Under the pieces are notes generated by a model that did no database searches, was not told where the DNA came from, and saw nothing but the letters and a program-made list of their open reading frames with translations. From Billgrantia azerbaijanica (GTDB lineage: Bacteria; Pseudomonadota; Gammaproteobacteria; Pseudomonadales; Halomonadaceae): 64,000 bases of DNA. Shown piece after piece: positions 58,931-64,000 of the stretch; the first letter of the stretch is position 1, and each line of letters begins with the position of its first letter. The DNA is taken from assembly GCA_004551485.1 (NCBI GenBank), contig SBLD01000006.1, positions 125,901 to 189,900 of the forward strand. The letters run 5' to 3'. The translations under genes were made by a program, and so were the position numbers.

Positions 58931-60277
58931 TTACAGCAGCATCGCGGCGAGCCAGCCGAAGCCGATCAGCGGGATGTTGTAGTGCAGGAAAGTGGGCACC
59001 ACGCTGTCCCAGATATGGTCGTGCTGGCCGTCGGCGTTGAGGCCGGCGGTGGGGCCGAGGGTCGAGTCCGAGGCCGGCGAACCGGCATCGCCCAGGGCCG
59101 CCGCGGTGCCCACCAGGGCGATGGTGGCCATCGGCGAGAAGCCGAAGTTGAGCGCCAGCGGCACGTAGAGGGAGGCGATGATCGGGATGGTCGAGAACGA
59201 CGAGCCGATGCCCATGGTGATGAACAGCCCCACCAGCAGCATGATCAGTGCGGCCAGGCCCCGGTTGTCGCCGATCAGCTGGGTGGAGCTGGCCACCAGG
59301 GTCTCCACCTGGCCGCTGGCCTGCATGACGCTGGCGAAGCCCGCCGCCGAGATCATGATGAAGCCGACCAGCGTCATCAGGCGCATGCCTTCGGTGAAGA
59401 TGCCGTCCTGTTCGTGCCAGTGGAATACGCCGCTCAGCGAGAGCAGGGCGAAGCCGGCGAGCCCGCCGAGGAGCATCGAGCCGGTGTACAGCTGAACCGC
59501 CAGCGTGCCCACCAGCGCCAGACCGATCACCACCTTCTGCCAGCCGGCCAGGTGGCGGGCCGCCTCGGCGGGTGTCTCGTCGCCATGCGAGAGATCGCGA
59601 TCCTCGTAGCGGCGCGGCTTGCGGTAGCTCCACAGCGTCGCCACGACGAGGCCGAGGAGCATGCCGCCGATCGGAATCACCATCGCCAGGGGCACCATGC
59701 CGCGGGTCACCTCGAGGCCGAGTGCTGCCCCGCTCTCGTTGAGGTTGGCGAGCAGCAGGTCGTTGAGGAAGATCCCCCCGAAGCCCACCGGCAGCAGCAT
59801 GTAGGGGGCGGTGATACCGAAGGTGATCACGCAGGCCACCAGGCGGCGATCGAGGTCGAGGTGGTTCATCAGCTTGAGCAGCGGCGGCACCAGCACCGGG
59901 ATGAAGGCGATGTGCACCGGGATCAGGTTCTGGGAGCTGACCGCCGCGGCGAGCAGGGCGCCGAGCAGGGCGTAGACGACGAGGCGATGGCTCTCCCTCT
60001 GGTCATCCAGGTGCAGGCGCCGGATCGCCCGGTTGGCCAGCTGTTCGGTGATGCCCGAACGCGACAGCGCCACGGCGAAGGCGCCAAGCACGGCGTAGGA
60101 GAGGGCGATGGTGGCCCCGTTGCCGAGCCCGTCGTTGAAGGCGTCGAGGATTTCGCCGAGTGGCATGCCGGCGTAGAGGCCGCCGACCAGGCTGGCGACC
60201 ATCAGCGCGAAGACCACGGAAACGCGGGCGAGACTCAGGATGACCATCACCAGGATGGCCAGGACTACGGCATTCAT
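58931..60277 (-). CDS. Na+/H+ antiporter-family transporter (YuiF-like), copy A
   Basis: 448 residues from the ATG at 60277 ([38 protein letters not shown]), with about eleven to twelve membrane helices. The family is the NhaC-like/YuiF group (Na_H_antiport_2). Conserved segments: [51 protein letters not shown] and [41 protein letters not shown]. It lies in a hut cluster beside histidine ammonia-lyase. Members of this group have been predicted as histidine transporters in Firmicutes, so histidine uptake is the favoured guess, not a demonstrated role. It is the second of two tandem paralogues of exactly the same length. Confidence 0.85.
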   Translation of the reverse strand: MNAVVLAILVMVILSLARVSVVFALMVASLVGGLYAGMPLGEILDAFNDGLGNGATIALSYAVLGAFAVALSRSGITEQLANRAIRRLHLDDQRESHRLVVYALLGALLAAAVSSQNLIPVHIAFIPVLVPPLLKLMNHLDLDRRLVACVITFGITAPYMLLPVGFGGIFLNDLLLANLNESGAALGLEVTRGMVPLAMVIPIGGMLLGLVVATLWSYRKPRRYEDRDLSHGDETPAEAARHLAGWQKVVIGLALVGTLAVQLYTGSMLLGGLAGFALLSLSGVFHWHEQDGIFTEGMRLMTLVGFIMISAAGFASVMQASGQVETLVASSTQLIGDNRGLAALIMLLVGLFITMGIGSSFSTIPIIASLYVPLALNFGFSPMATIALVGTAAALGDAGSPASDSTLGPTAGLNADGQHDHIWDSVVPTFLHYNIPLIGFGWLAAMLL

Positions 60278-60308
60278 GGTTGTCTCTTGTCGGATGAGTG
60301 ATAGCGGA

Positions 60309-60336
60309 CGCTTCCGACGCGGGCGCGTCGGAAGCG
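60309..60336. repeat. Perfect 12-bp hairpin before transporter copy A
   Basis: CGCTTCCGACGC and GCGTCGGAAGCG pair around the loop GGGC, 31 bases before the copy A start. It could end transcription of copy B or be part of the leader of copy A. Confidence 0.6.
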
Positions 60337-60452
60337 CGCGATCATACCGCACGGTGCCGACGAGGTCAGTGGCTGGGCAGGAGGGCGAGTCGCACGGCGG
60401 CCCCGTTCAGAGCACCGTTGGGCTCCGGGCCGCCGGTAATGCTCTCGTCCGC

Positions 60453-61799
60453 TCAAAGGGTCATGGCAGCGATCCAGCCAAAGACGACCAGAGGGACATT
60501 GTAGTGCAGGAAGGTGGGCACCACGCTGTCCCAGATGTGGTCGTGCTGGCCGTCGGCGTTGAGCCCCGCGGTGGGCCCGAGGGTCGAGTCCGAGGCGGGC
60601 GAACCGGCATCGCCCAGGGCCGCGGCGGTGCCCACCAGGGCCACGGTGGCCATGGGGGAGAAGCCGAAGTTGATGGCCAGCGGCACGTAGAGGGAGGCGA
60701 TGATCGGGATGGTCGAGAACGACGAGCCGATGCCCATGGTGATGAACAGTCCCACCAGCAGCATGATCAGGGCGGCCAGGCCCTTGTTGTCGCCGATCAG
60801 GGCGGTGGAGCTGGCCACCAGCGTTTCCACCTCACCGCTGGCCTGCATGACGCTGGCGAAACCGGCCGCCGAGATCATGATGAAGCCCACCAGCGCCATC
60901 ATGCGCATGCCTTCGGTGAAGATGCCGTCCTGCTCGTGCCAGCGGAACACGCCGCTCACCGACAGCAGGGCGAAGCCGAAGATGCCGCCGAGTACCATGG
61001 AGCCGCTGACGAGCTGGGTGGCCACCGTGCCCCCCAGGGCCACCGCCAGCACCCCCAGTTGCCAGGGTTTGAGATGGCGGGCCGCCTGGGCCGGGCTCTC
61101 GTCGCCGTGTGCCAGGTCGAGGTCCTGATACTGGCGCTTGCGGCGATAGCTGAACAGCAGGGCGGTCATCAGCCCCAGCGCCATGCCGCCAATCGGCACG
61201 ATCATGGCCGTGGGGACCATTGCGGGGGTGACGTCGAGTCCCAGTGAGGCACCCGCCTCATTGAGGTTGGCGAGCAGGATGTCGTGGAGAAAGATCGAGC
61301 CGAAGCCCACCGGCAGCAGCATGTAGGGGGCGGTGATGCCGAAGGTGATCACGCAGGCCACGGCACGGCGGTCGAGCTCGAGGTGGTTCATCAGCTTGAG
61401 CAGCGGCGGCACCAGTACTGGAATGAAGGCGATATGCACCGGAATCAGGTTCTGCGAGCTCACCGCGGCGGCGAGCAGGGCCGCCAGCAGGGTATAGGTG
61501 ACCATGCGGCGGCTGCCGCCCGATTCGTCCAGGTGGAAGCGGCGGATCGCCCGGCGGGCCATCAGCTCGGTGATGCCGGAGCGGGAGAGGGCCACGGCAA
61601 AGGCGCCGAGTACCGCGTAGGAAAGCGCCACAGTGGCGCCGTTGCCCAGGCCCTCGTTGAAGGCGTCGAGGATGGCGTCGAGCGGCATGCCCGCATACAG
61701 CCCGCCAACCAGGCTGGCGACGATCAGGGCGAAGACCACGGAAACGCGGGCAAGACTCAGGGTCACCATCACCAGGATGGCCAGTACGACGGCATTCAT
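60453..61799 (-). CDS. Na+/H+ antiporter-family transporter (YuiF-like), copy B
   Basis: 448 residues from the ATG at 61799 ([38 protein letters not shown]). It is a close paralogue of copy A, with the same length and nearly identical membrane segments (for example [22 protein letters not shown] in both). Differences are concentrated in loops and the middle helices (RRFHLDESGGSRR against [13 protein letters not shown]). It is the first transporter downstream of hutH, 111 bases away, with two hairpins between. Histidine or urocanate transport is inferred from context only. The pair probably arose by tandem duplication. Confidence 0.85.
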   Translation of the reverse strand: MNAVVLAILVMVTLSLARVSVVFALIVASLVGGLYAGMPLDAILDAFNEGLGNGATVALSYAVLGAFAVALSRSGITELMARRAIRRFHLDESGGSRRMVTYTLLAALLAAAVSSQNLIPVHIAFIPVLVPPLLKLMNHLELDRRAVACVITFGITAPYMLLPVGFGSIFLHDILLANLNEAGASLGLDVTPAMVPTAMIVPIGGMALGLMTALLFSYRRKRQYQDLDLAHGDESPAQAARHLKPWQLGVLAVALGGTVATQLVSGSMVLGGIFGFALLSVSGVFRWHEQDGIFTEGMRMMALVGFIMISAAGFASVMQASGEVETLVASSTALIGDNKGLAALIMLLVGLFITMGIGSSFSTIPIIASLYVPLAINFGFSPMATVALVGTAAALGDAGSPASDSTLGPTAGLNADGQHDHIWDSVVPTFLHYNVPLVVFGWIAAMTL

Positions 61800-61841
61800 G
61801 ATTGTCCTTGATCTTGTCGTTGGAGGGAGGAACGTGAGCGA

Positions 61842-61903
61842 CGAACGCGCCGCCGCTGGGCGGCGCGTTCGACAGGAGCGTACCCGCGCCGACAAGGCGC
61901 GGG
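61842..61903. repeat. Two strong hairpins between hutH and transporter copy B
   Basis: CGAACGCGCCGCC pairs perfectly with GGCGGCGCGTTCG (13 bp) around GCTG at 61842-61871. CCCGCGCC pairs with GGCGCGGG (8 bp) around GACAA at 61883-61903. They lie 8 to 69 bases beyond the hutH stop; termination or attenuation is likely. Confidence 0.6.
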
Positions 61904-61910
61904 CCGGAAC

Positions 61911-63443
61911 TCAGTGACTGGGCAGCAGCGTCGCTGGCACCAGGTCGCTCAGGGTGCGGTCGAGCAGCAGCGCGGTGGCGGCCTCGATGTCAGGGGCGAA
62001 GAAGCGGTCCTTGTCGTAGTGGGAGACGCGCTCGCGCAGGAGGTGACGGGCCCGTTCCAGCGGCTCGGTGGTCTTGAGGCCGGTACGGAAGTCGAGTCCC
62101 TGGCAGGCGGCCAGCCACTCGATGGCCAGTATGCCGCGCACGTTGGCGGTCATCTCCCACAGCCGCTTGCCGGCGGCCGGTGCCATGGAGACATGGTCTT
62201 CCTGGTTGGCCGAGGTCGGCAGACTGTCGACGCTGTGCGGATGGGCCAGGGCCTTGTTCTCGCTGGCCAGCGCTGCCGCCGTGACCTGGGCGATCATGAA
62301 GCCGGAATTGACGCCGCCGTTCTCGACCAGGAAAGGCGGCAGTTGCGACATGTGCTTGTCCATCATCAACGAGACGCGCCGCTCGGTGAGCGAGCCGATC
62401 TCGGCGATGGCCAGGGCCAGGTTGTCGGCGGCCATGGCCACCGGCTCGGCGTGGAAGTTGCCGCCCGAAATGATGTCACCTTCCGCGGCGAACACCAGCG
62501 GGTTGTCCGATACGGCGTTGGCCTCCACCGCCAGGACGTCGGCGGCCTGGCGAAGCTGGGTCAGGCAAGCGCCCATCACCTGGGGCTGACAGCGCAGCGA
62601 GTAGGGGTCCTGGACCTTGCCGCAGTGGGCATGGGAGTCGCTGATCTCACTGCGCTCTCCCAGCAGGTGACGGTAGGCCGCGGCGGCGTCGATCTGGCCC
62701 TGCTGGCCGCGGATGGCGTGGATGCGCGCATCGAACGGGGAACGCGAGCTGAGCGTGGCTTCCACGGTCAGCGCGCCGCACACCGTGGCGGCGGCGTACA
62801 GGTCCTCGGCCTCGAACAGCCCGCGCAGGGCATAGGCGGTGGAGACCTGGGTGCCGTTGAGCAGTGCCAGGCCCTCCTTGGGTGCCAGCGCGAGTGGCTC
62901 TAAGCCAGCGATTTCCAGCGCTTGGCGGGCCGGTAGCCACTCGCCCTGGTGGCGGGCCTGGCCTTCGCCGAGCAGTACCACGCTCATATGGGCCAGCGGG
63001 GCGAGATCGCCGGAAGCGCCTACCGACCCCTTGAGCGGGATGTGCGGATAGACTTCGGCGTTGACCAGCGCGATCAGGGCGTCGAGCACCTCGCGGCGAA
63101 TCCCCGAGAAGCCGCGTGCCAGGCTGTTGACCTTGAGCACCATGATCAGCCGCACCAGGTCGTCGCTCATGGCCTCGCCGACGCCGGTGGCATGCGACAG
63201 CACCAGCGAGCGCTGCAGGTCCTCGAGATGGTCCTTGTCGATGCGGGTCTGGGCTAGCAGGCCGAAACCGGTGTTGATGCCATAGACGGTGCGATCTTCC
63301 GCCACCACCCGGTTGACGCAGTCGACGCCATTCTGGATCGCCTCATTGGCATTGGCTGGTAGTTCGACCTGGCACGGCGCCTGATAGACCTGGCGCCACT
63401 GCGCCAGGGTCATCTTTCCGGGGTAAATCTCGACATGGGGCAT
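61911..63443 (-). CDS. hutH: Histidine ammonia-lyase
   Basis: 510 residues, the usual length. The catalytic MIO cofactor forms from Ala143-Ser144-Gly145 in [23 protein letters not shown]. Further active-site segments are [10 protein letters not shown] (Tyr54) and the [27 protein letters not shown] loop. It removes ammonia from histidine to give urocanate, the first step of histidine breakdown. GAGGAATTT precedes the ATG. It follows hutU on the same strand; the 171 bases between them hold repeat copy 2. Two transporter genes follow. Confidence 0.97.
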   Translation of the reverse strand: MPHVEIYPGKMTLAQWRQVYQAPCQVELPANANEAIQNGVDCVNRVVAEDRTVYGINTGFGLLAQTRIDKDHLEDLQRSLVLSHATGVGEAMSDDLVRLIMVLKVNSLARGFSGIRREVLDALIALVNAEVYPHIPLKGSVGASGDLAPLAHMSVVLLGEGQARHQGEWLPARQALEIAGLEPLALAPKEGLALLNGTQVSTAYALRGLFEAEDLYAAATVCGALTVEATLSSRSPFDARIHAIRGQQGQIDAAAAYRHLLGERSEISDSHAHCGKVQDPYSLRCQPQVMGACLTQLRQAADVLAVEANAVSDNPLVFAAEGDIISGGNFHAEPVAMAADNLALAIAEIGSLTERRVSLMMDKHMSQLPPFLVENGGVNSGFMIAQVTAAALASENKALAHPHSVDSLPTSANQEDHVSMAPAAGKRLWEMTANVRGILAIEWLAACQGLDFRTGLKTTEPLERARHLLRERVSHYDKDRFFAPDIEAATALLLDRTLSDLVPATLLPSH

Positions 63444-63473
63444 GGGGGAAATTCCTCTCTTCGCTGGGCTGGC

Positions 63474-63580
63474 GCTTTGCCGGCGGCAGGCACTTCGCGA
63501 AGGCGCTGTGAACCCTTCCCTGGGCGCTACCTTTTCCTTCCCGGAAAAGGACCTTCGCTTCGACCTGCCCCCGGCGCTCC
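63474..63580. repeat. Intergenic repeat, copy 2 (between hutU and hutH)
   Basis: Same element as 47233-47341 but inverted on the + strand. The flank with CTTCGCGAAG and the complement of GGGTTCACAGCGCC runs 63493-63529, the hairpin is CCTTTTCC and GGAAAAGG around TTCCC (63530-63550), and the other flank runs to 63580. The flanks match copy 1 with few differences; the hairpin differs but keeps its pairing. Confidence 0.8.
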
Positions 63581-63614
63581 TTATTCCTGCAAGACTTGTC
63601 TGTGTATGTGGGGG

Positions 63615-64000
63615 TTACTCGTCCAGCATCGGCAGATCAAGGCCGTTGTCGCGGGCGCATTGCTTGGCGATGTCGTAGCCGGCATCGGCGTGGCGCATCA
63701 CGCCGGTGCCCGGGTCGTTGCGCAGCACCCGGCCGAGGCGGGCATGGGCGTCATCGGTGCCGTCGGCGACGATCACCACCCCGGCGTGCTGGGAGTAGCC
63801 CATGCCCACGCCGCCGCCATGGTGCAGCGACACCCAGGTGGCGCCGGAGGCGCAGTTGAGCAGGGCGTTGAGCAGCGGCCAGTCGGAGACGGCGTCGCTA
63901 CCGTCGCGCATGCCCTCGGTCTCGCGGTTGGGGCTGGCCACCGAGCCGGAGTCGAGGTGATCGCGGCCGATCACGACCGGTGCCTTGAGCTCGCCATTGG
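63615..64000 (-). CDS. hutU: Urocanate hydratase, C-terminal part (5' end outside window)
   Basis: About 127 residues of the C-terminus are visible; the frame stays open to the window edge ([30 protein letters not shown]). The sequence [38 protein letters not shown] is the conserved NAD-binding end of HutU, and it finishes at GLDLPMLDE. HutU adds water to urocanate to form imidazolone propionate, the second step of histidine catabolism. It precedes hutH on the same strand. Regulators (HutC) and the remaining hut genes would lie beyond the window. Confidence 0.95.
   Translation of the reverse strand, partial: NGELKAPVVIGRDHLDSGSVASPNRETEGMRDGSDAVSDWPLLNALLNCASGATWVSLHHGGGVGMGYSQHAGVVIVADGTDDAHARLGRVLRNDPGTGVMRHADAGYDIAKQCARDNGLDLPMLDE

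Overview
The window is a contiguous piece of a high-GC gammaproteobacterial chromosome. The most likely source is a member of the Halomonadaceae (Halomonas-like). This is inferred from the gyrA-serC-pheA-(tyrA-aroA fusion)-cmk-rpsA block, a Pseudomonas/Halomonas-type arrangement, together with high GC, a LapD/LapG adhesin system and CioAB-CydDC. I see no rRNA, tRNA, CRISPR array, prophage or insertion sequence. Both ends cut through genes: a giant adhesin on the left and hutU on the right.

Layout. 1-7.6 kb: the C-terminal part of a type I secreted adhesin with its c-di-GMP control pair (LapD receptor, LapG protease), plus one small conserved protein. 7.6-10.4 kb: an acyltransferase and rdgC, then a divergent hotdog thioesterase whose promoter is overlapped by a PsrA-like dyad. 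10.5-20.3 kb: the housekeeping block of DNA gyrase A, serine and aromatic amino acid synthesis, CMP kinase and ribosomal protein S1. 20.5-30.1 kb: an SRPBCC protein, DUF2789, asparaginase, an ABC/HlyD export cassette whose permease is frameshifted, a CynX-type transporter, an unknown protein and RhlE. 30.2-35 kb: pqiABC, divergent from a Ca2+/Na+ antiporter. 35.3-41.2 kb: a CioAB bd-type oxidase with its CydDC exporter. 41.2-44.1 kb: adenine deaminase and a diguanylate cyclase.

44.2-53 kb is a purine salvage and catabolism locus: guanine/hypoxanthine-type permease, guanine deaminase, xanthine dehydrogenase (xdhA, xdhB, xdhC) and a RutR-family TetR regulator. Three near-identical sites of the form TTGACCA-2 nt-TGGNCAG lie upstream of the permease and in the xdhA/regulator intergenic region. 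They match the pattern known for RutR, so I infer a RutR-like regulator that has been wired to purines. 53-64 kb: a toxin-antitoxin pair, the helicase HrpB, a P-type ATPase, and a hut locus (hutU, hutH and two tandem paralogous transporters).

Most notable non-coding signals: an intergenic repeat of about 108 bp present twice (between xdhC and guaD, and between hutU and hutH), with conserved flanks around a hairpin whose stem differs by compensatory substitutions; a 15-bp perfect hairpin upstream of cioA; the RutR-like operators; and the PsrA-like dyad. No wholly new multi-gene system is evident. The strongest candidates for something undescribed are the repeat family and the purine regulon.
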